This document shows, in pieces, positions 11,060 through 18,775 of a stretch of 64,000 bases of DNA. Origin of the DNA: Planctomycetota bacterium. Lineage in GTDB: Bacteria > Planctomycetota > J058. The translations under genes and the position numbers were made by a program. The stretch's first letter is position 1; each line of letters begins with the position of its first letter. The notes under the pieces are model-generated. The model was not told the origin of the DNA, did not search any database, and was given only the letters and a program-made list of their open reading frames with translations. The DNA lies in the NCBI GenBank assembly GCA_023954375.1, contig JAMLIC010000016.1, positions 62,001 to 126,000 of the forward strand. Direction: 5' to 3'.

Positions 11060-11562
11060 TGGCGACCGACGAGCTCTGGTCGATCGAGGTCGAGGCGATC
11101 ACGGGAGAGCGGAGGACCCTCGACGAGCACCGCGGCAAGGTGCTCCTCGTCGTCAACACCGCCAGCCAGTGCGGCTTCACGCCGCAGTACGACGGGCTCG
11201 AGCAGCTGTGGCGGACCTACCGCGACCGGGGCCTCGTCGTCCTCGGCTTCCCCTGCGACCAGTTCGGCCACCAGGAGCCGGGCGCCGAGGAGGAGATCGC
11301 GGCCTTCTGCCGCAAGAACTACGGGGTCACCTTCCCCATGCACCGGAAGGTCGAGGTCAACGGGGCGGGCGCGCACCCCCTGTTCGCGCGGCTCAAGCGC
11401 GAGGCGCCGGGCCTCCTCGGCACCGAGGCGATCAAGTGGAACTTCACCAAGTTCCTCGTCGACCGCCAGGGGAAGGTGGTCGACCGCTTCGCGCCGACGA
11501 CGACGCCGGCGAGCCTCGGCGAGAAGGTCGAGGCCCTGCTCGGCCAGCCCGCCCCCGGCTGA
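11059..11562 (+). CDS. glutathione/thioredoxin-dependent peroxidase (Cys-type GPx)
   Basis: 167-aa glutathione-peroxidase-family enzyme reducing hydroperoxides. The catalytic tetrad is visible as C38 (NTASQCGF), Q72 (QEPG), W127 and N128 (WNFTKF). C84 in the FCRKNY helix fits the resolving cysteine of bacterial thioredoxin-using GPx. The peroxidatic residue is a normal Cys codon (TGC), not selenocysteine. No signal peptide is present; cytosolic. Its ATG overlaps the stop of the secreted-protein gene, and GC and codon use match the neighbours. Confidence 0.95.
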   Translation: MATDELWSIEVEAITGERRTLDEHRGKVLLVVNTASQCGFTPQYDGLEQLWRTYRDRGLVVLGFPCDQFGHQEPGAEEEIAAFCRKNYGVTFPMHRKVEVNGAGAHPLFARLKREAPGLLGTEAIKWNFTKFLVDRQGKVVDRFAPTTTPASLGEKVEALLGQPAPG

Positions 11563-11638
11563 CGGCGAAACCCGGCGAGCGGGCGGCGCGTTATGCTCCG
11601 GAGCCGCGCTACGTCCGGAGCCCGCGAGGAGGCGCCCC

Positions 11639-12598
11639 GTGTCCAAGGCCTTGCTGCCGTTTTGCTTGTGTCTCGTGGCGCTCGCGGGCGCCCCGCCCGC
11701 CTGGGCCGACAAGGACAAGGACAAGGAAGAGCGGCCGCGGCCCACGGCGGCCGAGCAGAAGGAGATCCGCGACCTCGCCGCGCGGGTCGGCCGGGGTCGG
11801 CACCCGGCCCTGCGCGGGCAGGCCGCGACGGCCCTCGGCAACTACGGCGTGAAGGCGGAGGCGGCGGTGCCGGCGCTGGTGCAGGCGCTCAAGGACGCCG
11901 ACCTGGGCGTCGCCTCGACCGCCGCCGCCTCGCTGGGCAAGGTCGGCGTCCACTCGCCGGACGCGGTCAAGGGCCTGCTCGGCGCGCTGACCGGGGGGCG
12001 CCAGGACCTCAAGCCCACGTGCGCGGAGGCGCTGGGGCGGATCGGGCCGAACGCGGGCGCTGCGGCCCCCGCCCTGGTCGAGGCGCTCGGCAGCGACGAC
12101 TTCGACCTGCGGCGCGAGGCGGCCACGGCGCTCGGCTTCCTCGGCCCGCGGGCGGAGGCGGTCGCCCCGCCGCGGCTGAAGGGGCTCTTGACCGACGCGG
12201 AGCCGCGCGTGCGCGTGGCGGCGGCCACCTCGCTGGCGCGCCTCGGCGACCGGAGCCCCGAGCTGGCCGACGTCCTCGGCGGGGCCGTCCAGAAGTCGAA
12301 CCGGCTGCCCCTCGAGGTGCGCCACGCGGCGGCCGAGGCGCTGGGGCTCCTCGGCCCGCACGGCGCCAAGGCGGTGCCGACGCTCCTGGCCGCCCTGCGC
12401 GAGGCCGCCGAGATCAACCCCGCCCTGCCCTACGCCGAGCAGCGGCAGGCGCAGCACGACGACTTCCGCCGCGCCGTGGCCGGCGCCCTCGGCCGCATCG
12501 GCGACGAGTCGGCGATCCCGGCCCTGCGGACGGCCGCCGAGAACGACGCCCTGCGCGAGGCCGCGACCGAGGCGCTGGGCAAGCTCGGCGCGGAGTAG
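11639..12598 (+). CDS. exported HEAT-repeat protein
   Basis: 319 aa. An N-terminal signal peptide (cleavage near AWA, residue ~23) and a Lys/Asp/Glu-rich spacer are followed by seven or so HEAT/PBS-lyase-type repeats of ~35-38 aa (for example A-V-PALV-AL, then AA-ALG-IG). These form an alpha solenoid for protein-protein contact. No enzyme motif. The GTG at 11639 has a GAGGAGG ribosome-binding site. It lies 76 bp after the peroxidase gene and may belong to the same transcript. A lytic or structural role cannot be deduced. Confidence 0.85.
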   Translation: MSKALLPFCLCLVALAGAPPAWADKDKDKEERPRPTAAEQKEIRDLAARVGRGRHPALRGQAATALGNYGVKAEAAVPALVQALKDADLGVASTAAASLGKVGVHSPDAVKGLLGALTGGRQDLKPTCAEALGRIGPNAGAAAPALVEALGSDDFDLRREAATALGFLGPRAEAVAPPRLKGLLTDAEPRVRVAAATSLARLGDRSPELADVLGGAVQKSNRLPLEVRHAAAEALGLLGPHGAKAVPTLLAALREAAEINPALPYAEQRQAQHDDFRRAVAGALGRIGDESAIPALRTAAENDALREAATEALGKLGAE

Positions 12599-12675
12599 AG
12601 CTCGAGCGCCCGCGGGCGGCTGGCGCCAGGTCGCCGGGCTTGAGGACAGGCCTTCGTCGGTGTGATCATGGCGAG

Positions 12676-14121
12676 GTGTCGTCCGAGGAGGCCCCGCCGG
12701 TCGTCCGCTCGCCCCGTCCGCCGCGGCGGCTCGCCCTCGCGGCGGCCCTGGCGGTCGGGCTGACGCCGATCGCCGTCGCCCGGGCCGCGCCGCAGACGGA
12801 CGTCGTCTTCCACCTCCGCCACGCCGCCGCGTGGCGCACGGGCGGCGACGCGCATCACGAGGTGACGGACGTCTCCCCGCTGCGGCCGTACCAGGTCACC
12901 TACCGCGCCATGGGGCTGGCGCTCGGGGCCGCGCGGGGCGAGGTCGTGCTGGTCGGCCTGGGCGCGCTGAGCGTCCTCGCGAGCGCGCTGGCCGCCGCGT
13001 CCCTGGCCAGCGCCGGCGCGGGGGTCGCCGCGCGGCCGGCGCTCGTCGCGCTGTTCGGCGCCCTGGCCTACACGGGGGTCTACTACGACGGGTTCCTCAC
13101 GTTCCGCCTCGGGCAGGCGGCCGCCCTGGCGCTGCTCGCCCGCCGCCTCGACCGCCCCGGCCCGCGCGGGCCGGGGCTCGACGTCGCGCTCCTCGCCGCG
13201 GCCTACCTCCTCCACCCGTTCGCCCTGGGGCTCTGCATCCTGGCCGTGGCGCTCGTCCGGACGCCCGACCCCGGCCCGTGGCGCCGGGCGCCGGAGGCGG
13301 CCGCCCTCCTCCTGGCGCTGGCGACGGCGACGGCCGGCGGCGGGGCGCACGGCGGGGCGGGGTGGCTCCTCGAGGACGTGCGCCTCGGGCTCACGGCGAC
13401 GGCGGTGGAGGGCAAGCTCGCCCACCTCCTCACCGAGCCCTTCGCCCGGCGGTCGCTCGTCGAGGGCGCGCTCGGCCTCGGCGGGCTGCTCCTGGCGGCG
13501 ACGGCGCTCGCGGCGCCCCGGCGCGCCGAAGCGCCGGACGACCGCGGGCTCCGCCGCGTCCTGGCCGCGGTGACCGCGCTGTACCTGCTCCTGCCCTACC
13601 AGCTGGCCTCGATCGCCGCCGTGAACGAGCGCTTCGCGCCGACGGTGTGCGTCCTCGCCCTGGCGCTGCTCGCGCGGCGCGCGGCGTGGCCGCCCTCCCC
13701 CGCGCGGCGCGGGGCGCTGGGGCTCGCGGCGGGGGCCCTCCTCGCGGCCGCCACCCTCTGCCACCTGCGCCTCGAGGCCCACCGGGCCGAGTTCCGGCCG
13801 CTCCTGGCGCACATGGCGCCGGGGGGGCGGCTCCACCTGGTCGACCTCGCCGGCGGACCGGCGCCGTGCCTCGCCGCGCGCGACTACCTGCTCGAGGGCG
13901 GCGGCGTGCTCCCGAACCCGCACTTCATCAACGCGCTCCTGCCGGCGCGCCAGCGACCCATGCCGGCGCCGCGCCACCCGGAAGACGTCGAGGCGCACCT
14001 GCACGCCGACTACGTGGCCCTGCGCCTCGCCCCGGGCCGCGAGCTGCCCCCGACGTTCGCCGGCCTCTTCCGCGAGGTGGCGCGCGCCGGGCGCTGGCGC
14101 CTGCTCCAGCCGGCGCGCTGA
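12676..14121 (+). CDS. multi-pass membrane protein, unrecognised
   Basis: About 481 aa with roughly 9-10 hydrophobic helices between residues 20 and 380 and a ~100-aa soluble C-terminus containing a Cys-Leu-Ala-Ala-Arg-Asp-Tyr stretch. The layout resembles GT-C-type or polyprenyl-phosphate sugar transferases, but no diagnostic acidic loop motif was identified, so no function is given. GTG 12676 is the first plausible start after the HEAT gene; its ribosome-binding site is weak (GGCGAG), so the start is less certain. It converges with the tandem UspA gene with only 5 bp between stops. Confidence 0.75.
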   Translation: MSSEEAPPVVRSPRPPRRLALAAALAVGLTPIAVARAAPQTDVVFHLRHAAAWRTGGDAHHEVTDVSPLRPYQVTYRAMGLALGAARGEVVLVGLGALSVLASALAAASLASAGAGVAARPALVALFGALAYTGVYYDGFLTFRLGQAAALALLARRLDRPGPRGPGLDVALLAAAYLLHPFALGLCILAVALVRTPDPGPWRRAPEAAALLLALATATAGGGAHGGAGWLLEDVRLGLTATAVEGKLAHLLTEPFARRSLVEGALGLGGLLLAATALAAPRRAEAPDDRGLRRVLAAVTALYLLLPYQLASIAAVNERFAPTVCVLALALLARRAAWPPSPARRGALGLAAGALLAAATLCHLRLEAHRAEFRPLLAHMAPGGRLHLVDLAGGPAPCLAARDYLLEGGGVLPNPHFINALLPARQRPMPAPRHPEDVEAHLHADYVALRLAPGRELPPTFAGLFREVARAGRWRLLQPAR

Positions 14122-14126
14122 CGCCG

Positions 14127-14957
14127 TCAGGACCCGGCGCGGACGACGAGGACGGGCCGCCGCCCGTGGCGCACGACCTCCTCGGTGACCGAGCCGAGGG
14201 CCCAGCGCTCCAGCCCCTTGCGGCCGTGGCTGGCCATGACGATCAGGTCGGCGCCCTCGCGCTCCGACGCGGCGAGGACCTGCGGGACGGCCGGGCCGTA
14301 GGCGACGGCGGTCCGCGCGCGGACGCCGGCGCGCTCGAGCGCGCGCCGCGGCCCCTCGAGGGCCTCCTCGAGCTGCGCCGCCGGCGGGGCGACGACCATC
14401 GGCGCCGCCGCGCTGACCGACGGCGCCGGCTCGGCGACGGTGAGGAGGACGACCTCCGCCCCGCAGCCGACCGCGAGGCGCTCGAGCACGGGCGCCGCGG
14501 GCAGGGTGGCGCCGGCCACCGGCACGAGCAGCCGCCGCAGCTCCTGCCCGTCGAGCGCGTCGGGGTTGGCGAGGAGCACCGGCGCCGGGCAGCGCCGGGC
14601 GACGGCCTCGGCGACGCTCCCCTGGAGCCAGCGCGAGGGGCCGCTGCGCCCGTGCGTGGCCATCGCCACGAGGTCGGCGTCGAGCCGCGCCGCCGCCTCC
14701 AGCACCCCGTCGGCGGGGTCGCCGCGGACGAGCGCCACCTCGCCGCGCAGCCCGGCGTCGACGAGCTCGTCGCGCAGGCGCTCGAGATGGCCCTGCGCCG
14801 CGTCGGCGCGCTCCTCGACCGCGGCCATGCCCCCGGCCTCGACGACCACGCTCAGGAGCTGGACGGTCGCGTCGGGCGCGAGGAGGGGGCGGACGCGCCG
14901 GAGCATCCGGTCGCAGGCCTCGGAGCCGTCGTGGGGAAGCAGGACGCGGCGGAACAT
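14127..14957 (-). CDS. tandem universal stress protein (two UspA domains)
   Basis: 276 aa made of two UspA folds (~1-140 and ~145-276). Each ends with the nucleotide-binding signature: H-G-R-S-G...GS in domain 1 and H-G-R-K-G...GS in domain 2. The first Gly of the G-2x-G-9x-G(S/T) motif is Ala in both, which may weaken ATP binding. Usp proteins are cytosolic stress-response factors. The ATG at 14957 has a GAGAGGAG ribosome-binding site. A longer frame to 15032 exists but lies outside the conserved domain. It follows the EptA-like gene on the same strand, 114 bp downstream. Confidence 0.92.
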   Translation of the reverse strand: MFRRVLLPHDGSEACDRMLRRVRPLLAPDATVQLLSVVVEAGGMAAVEERADAAQGHLERLRDELVDAGLRGEVALVRGDPADGVLEAAARLDADLVAMATHGRSGPSRWLQGSVAEAVARRCPAPVLLANPDALDGQELRRLLVPVAGATLPAAPVLERLAVGCGAEVVLLTVAEPAPSVSAAAPMVVAPPAAQLEEALEGPRRALERAGVRARTAVAYGPAVPQVLAASEREGADLIVMASHGRKGLERWALGSVTEEVVRHGRRPVLVVRAGS

Positions 14958-15071
14958 GGGCGCTCCTCTCGCGCTCCGCGTCAGCAAGCCCCGGGCCGCG
15001 CGGAAGCCCCTGCCGCGCGGCCCGGACGACACACCGACGCGACGGCGTCGCGCCCGCGAGACGCCCCCTCG

Positions 15072-16827
15072 TCAGTCCCTCGCCCGCAGCGCGGGGGCGC
15101 TCGTGCCCCGGTCGCGGCCGACCAGCGCGTCGAAGTCGTCGACGCGGGCGCCGATGACGAACCGCCGCGGCGGCGTGGCGAGGTCCTCGCCGAAGATGCT
15201 CAGCCGGCGGTCGAAGCCCTCGGCGCGGAGCCCGGCCAGGTCGACGAGCGAGTGGAAGACGTGGCGCGAGCTGAGCGGCCGGTCGACGTGACCTCGCGCG
15301 CGGCGCACGAGCTCCGGGTGCCGCGCCTCGAGCGCCTGCGAGGGCCAGAAGAAGGTCGCCACGGGGAGGTCCCAGGCCGTGCCGATCGCGTGTCCGAACA
15401 GCCTGCGCTCGTCGTCGAGCAGGTTCTCGCCGTGGTCGGAGATGAACAGGAGCGACGAGACGAGGTCGTCGCGCCGCGCGAGCTCGGCCACGAGCTCCGC
15501 CAGGACGTGGTCGGTGTAGAGGATCGTGTTGTCGTAGGCGTTGTGGAGCCGCTCGGCCCGGCCGCGGCCATGCACGGGGAAGCGCTCGAACTCCGGCGGG
15601 TAGCGGTTCTCGAAGGCGAAGTGGCTGCCCATGGTGTGCAGGACCACGAAGGCCCTGTCACCCGGCCCCCGCACGCGCGCGACGATGTCCCGGAACGGGG
15701 CCAGCAGCGCGCCGTCGTGGCGCCGCTCGAAGTAGCGGCGGACGTCGGCCTCGGCGGCGTAGTGGTGGATGAACCCGGCCCAGTGGCTCACCTCCTGCGT
15801 CGAGAGCCAGTAGGTGCGGAAGCCCACCTCCTTGAAGGCCGTGATCACGGAGCGCTCGGCGAAGGCGTCGGTCATCGCGTCGGCGGTCGCGCGCGTGAGG
15901 AGGAGCGGCACCGCCTGCTGCGTCGACGGCGACTGCGACACGACGTCGGTGAACGAGAGCAGGCCGGGCGTCCGCGACAGCCGCGGCGACGTGTCGCGCT
16001 CGTAGCCGTTGAGGCCCCAGCGGTCGGGGCGCGAGGTCTCGCCGATCACGAGGACGTGGAGCTCGGGGCGGTCGTCGGGCGGCGGGTCGCGCCGCGCGCC
16101 GAAGCGGAACCCCTCGCTGCGGGCGAACGCCCGCGCCGCCTCCGCGTGCAGGCGCCAGGTGACGAAGCCCTGCGGGAGCACGCCGAAGGGGCTGTTGAGG
16201 TCGTGGGTGATCACGTCGAGGAGCGCCCGCGCGGGGCGCTCGCCGTGCCGCGCCTGGCGCGCCGTGACCGCCCCGTAGAGCAGCACGACCGCGGCGAGCG
16301 GCGCGGCGGCCCACGCGCGGCGCGGGCCGGGCCGCAGGCCGCGCACCCGCCAGAGGAGGAGCGCCCACAGCGGCAGCCCGAGCCCGAGGCCCACGGCGAG
16401 CTGGGGCAGGTACGCCTGCGTGAAGTCCGGCGTGTCGCCGAGGTTGCTGACGATCACGCTCAGGTAGCTGGTCGTGAGCCGGGAGCGGAAGCAGACGACG
16501 AGGAACAGGTCGGCGAGGGCGACGAGGGCGAAGGGGGTCGCCACGAGCAGCGCCGTGAACGGCCGCCGCGCGAGCAGGTGGAGGGTCGCCAGCCAGAGGA
16601 CCGACGTGAGGAGATGCCAGGCGGCGACCGGGTCCGCGCCCCCGTCGACCGCGGGCGTGGACGAGGATCGGGGAGACCAGGAGCAGGTAGGCGGCGAGCA
16701 GCCAGCGGAGCTCGCTCACGCGCGCGACCGCCGCGCGCGCGAGCCGCCGCCAGCGGGGCTCGACCGCCTCCGGGGGCGAGAGGTCCTCCCCGGAGGTGAC
16801 GGCGAGCTGACCCGGGAAATCCACCAT
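15072..16827 (-). CDS. EptA/OpgE-type phosphoethanolamine transferase (sulfatase fold; one frame change)
   Basis: Inner-membrane enzyme with a membrane N-terminal domain and periplasmic alkaline-phosphatase/sulfatase-fold domain; family members transfer phosphoethanolamine to lipid A or other glycans. GET-S-R-x-DRWGLNGY-x-R-x-T-S-P carries the metal-binding Glu and nucleophilic Thr, and SDHGENL the metal-binding Asp/His. From 16544 down the frame is intact (490 aa). Upstream the same frame keeps giving good membrane sequence (AAWHLLTSVLWLATLHLL), whereas the ATG at 16827 and first helix (WLLAAYLLLVSP) lie in another frame. A single-base change near 16655 is therefore inferred. Its presence suggests a lipopolysaccharide-type outer membrane. 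Confidence 0.85.
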
Positions 16828-17476
16828 CGTCCGACGAACTCCACGCCGCGGGCGAGCGATCGCGTGCTCCCCCCGTCCCGCGGGCCCGGCTCACCCGAAT
16901 GGCGTGCCGTCACTCGCTCCCATCCGGGGGGCGTCCTCCGCCGCCAGCCAGACGAACACCGTGGTCGGGCAGTAGATCCCGTGAAGAAGCACGGACCCCG
17001 GACGCCTGAGGGCGTCGATCCGGCGCGTTGAGCGCAGCGTGTGGGAGGCGCGGAACGGGCCAAACACCGTTGCCCGGGCACTTGCGCCGATCGCGCCCCC
17101 CTCGCGAGCGCATCACCGCCGCTCGTACTCGACCCGCCAGAGCGAGCGATGGGGGGCGCGGAACGGGCCAAACACCGTTGCCCGGGCACTTGCGCCGATC
17201 GCGCCCCCCTCGCGAGCGCATCACCGCCGCTCGTACTCGACCCGCCAGAGCGAGCGATGGGGAGGCGCGGAACGGGCCAAACACCGTTGCCCGGGCACTT
17301 GCGCCGATCGCGCCCCCCTCGCGAGCGCATCACCATGGGTCGTTCACCTCGCGCGTGTACCAAGCACCCCACGCGCCGGTCCACTTCTGGACAGCGCGGA
17401 CGGGGCGCGTCCCCGGAAACCGCCTGGCAGAGCCCGGCGGATTGGGGTAGCACGGGGCCAGAAGAAGGGAGGCCCC
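16828..17476. other. 650-bp intergenic region, mostly repeat DNA
   Basis: Lies between the EptA-like gene (leftward) and the DUF1501 operon (rightward). No coding sequence is supported: open frames here are created by the tandem repeats at 17043-17334. The left 200 bp is unremarkable non-coding sequence. The last 140 bp before the DUF1501 ATG must hold the operon promoter, but no clear -35/-10 pair can be read. Confidence 0.6.
17043..17334. repeat. 108-109-bp tandem repeat, 2.7 copies
   Basis: Copies begin at about 17043, 17151 and 17259 (the last ends at 17334 after CATCACC). Landmarks within each unit are CGGAACGGGCCAAACACC, the palindromic CCCTCGCGAGCGC core and CGACCCGCCAGAGCGAGCG. Copy 2 lacks one A in GGGGAGG. 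The first two copies are otherwise near identical, which indicates recent amplification. Parts of the same unit recur at 61361-61600. Confidence 0.9.
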
Positions 17477-18775
17477 ATGCAGCGCGACCCCCTCACGAGC
17501 CGCCGTGAGTTCCTCCAGCTCGGCGTGCTCGGCGGCGTGGGCATCACGTTCGGCGGCTGGCCGCTCGCCGCCCGCGCCCAGCAGAAGGTCTACGCCACGC
17601 GCGAGGGGCCGGCGCGCGCGGTGATCCAGCTCTTCTTGCCCGGCGGGCTGGCGCACCAGGACACGTTCGACCCCAAGCCGCACGCGCCGCTCGAGTACCG
17701 CGGCGAGACCGAGGCGATCCCCACGGCGGTCGACGGGCTCCTCTTCAGCCGACAGCTCGAGCAGACCGCGAAGGTCGCCGACCGCCTGACGGTGTGCCGC
17801 GCGATGACCCACGACGAGGCCGCCCACGAGCGCGGGGTCCACAACGTGTTCACGGGCTACCGCCCCAGCCCGGCGCTCGTCTACCCGAGCATGGGCAGCG
17901 TCGTGGCCCACCTCCTGGGGGGGCGCGGCAGCCTGCCGCCCTACGTGTGCATCCCGAGCCTGCCCACGACCTACGCCGGGCCCGGCTACCTGAGCTCGTC
18001 GTTCGCCCCGTTCAGCGTCGGCGGCGACCCGGGCGCGCGGAACTTCAAGGTCCGCGACCTCGACCTCCCCGCGGGCGTCGACGCGGAGCGCTTCGCCCGG
18101 CGCCGCGAGCTGCTGGCGCGCGTCAACGCGCCGTTCCGCGAGCGGCAGCGCGCGGACGCGGTCGGGGCGATGGACGCCTTCTACGACCAGGCCTACGAGC
18201 TCCTCGACTCGCCCGAGGCGCGCGCGGCCTTCGACCTGTCGAAGGAGCCCGACAAGGTGCGCGACGCCTACGGGCGCGACGCGGCCGGGCAGCGGCTGCT
18301 CCTGGCGCGGCGGCTGGCCGAGGCCGGGGTGCGCTGGACGACGGTCACCTACGGCGGCTGGGACCACCACGACGCGATCTTCAACGCCCTGCGGCGGCAG
18401 CTGCCGCCGCTCGACCGCGCCTTCGCCGCGCTGCTCCGCGACCTCGACGAGCGCGGGCTCCTCGACTCGACGCTCGTGCTGGTGACGAGCGAGTTCGGCC
18501 GCACGCCGCGGGTCAACCGCACGGGCGGGCGCGACCACTGGCCGAAGGTGTTCAGCACGGTCCTCGCCGGCGGCGGCGTGCGGCGCGGCGCCGTCGTGGG
18601 CGCGTCCGACCCGACGGCGTCCGAGCCCGAGGAGGGGGCGCTCTCGGTCGAGGACTGGGCGACGACGATCTACCACCAGGTCGGGATCGTCGCCGACACC
18701 GAGCTCCTGGCGCCGGGCGACCGGCCGGTCGAGCTGGTCAAGGACGGCAAGATCCGCCGGGAGCTCCTGGCCTGA
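17477..18775 (+). CDS. DUF1501 family protein (Tat-exported, alkaline-phosphatase/sulfatase-like fold)
   Basis: 432 aa. The N-terminus has a twin-arginine signal (TSRREFLQLGVLGG), so export folded through Tat is predicted. The body matches DUF1501 proteins, which are greatly expanded in Planctomycetota and usually sit beside DUF1549/DUF1553 genes: HQDTFDPKP, VCRAMTHDEAAHERG, GGWDHHD and TSEFGRTPRVN are typical conserved blocks with potential metal ligands. Substrate unknown. The ATG at 17477 has GGAGG 5 bp upstream. It is the first gene of a four-gene operon; its stop overlaps the next ATG (TGATG). Confidence 0.93.
   Translation: MQRDPLTSRREFLQLGVLGGVGITFGGWPLAARAQQKVYATREGPARAVIQLFLPGGLAHQDTFDPKPHAPLEYRGETEAIPTAVDGLLFSRQLEQTAKVADRLTVCRAMTHDEAAHERGVHNVFTGYRPSPALVYPSMGSVVAHLLGGRGSLPPYVCIPSLPTTYAGPGYLSSSFAPFSVGGDPGARNFKVRDLDLPAGVDAERFARRRELLARVNAPFRERQRADAVGAMDAFYDQAYELLDSPEARAAFDLSKEPDKVRDAYGRDAAGQRLLLARRLAEAGVRWTTVTYGGWDHHDAIFNALRRQLPPLDRAFAALLRDLDERGLLDSTLVLVTSEFGRTPRVNRTGGRDHWPKVFSTVLAGGGVRRGAVVGASDPTASEPEEGALSVEDWATTIYHQVGIVADTELLAPGDRPVELVKDGKIRRELLA

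Noticed and set aside
11059..11562. Selenocysteine in glutathione peroxidase
   Set aside because: The peroxidatic position is a plain Cys codon and the gene has no in-frame TGA.
12831..16799. Long plus-strand open frame across the membrane-protein, UspA and EptA genes
   Set aside because: Low-complexity Arg/Pro/Ala translation, no motif, antisense to UspA and EptA; a shadow frame.
17043..17334. CRISPR array
   Set aside because: Units are ~109 bp, tandem with no unique spacers of constant size, and no cas genes are near.
17028..17476. Open frames through the tandem repeats
   Set aside because: Generated by repeat units of ~109 bp lacking stops; their translation merely repeats the same short motif and has no ribosome-binding site.
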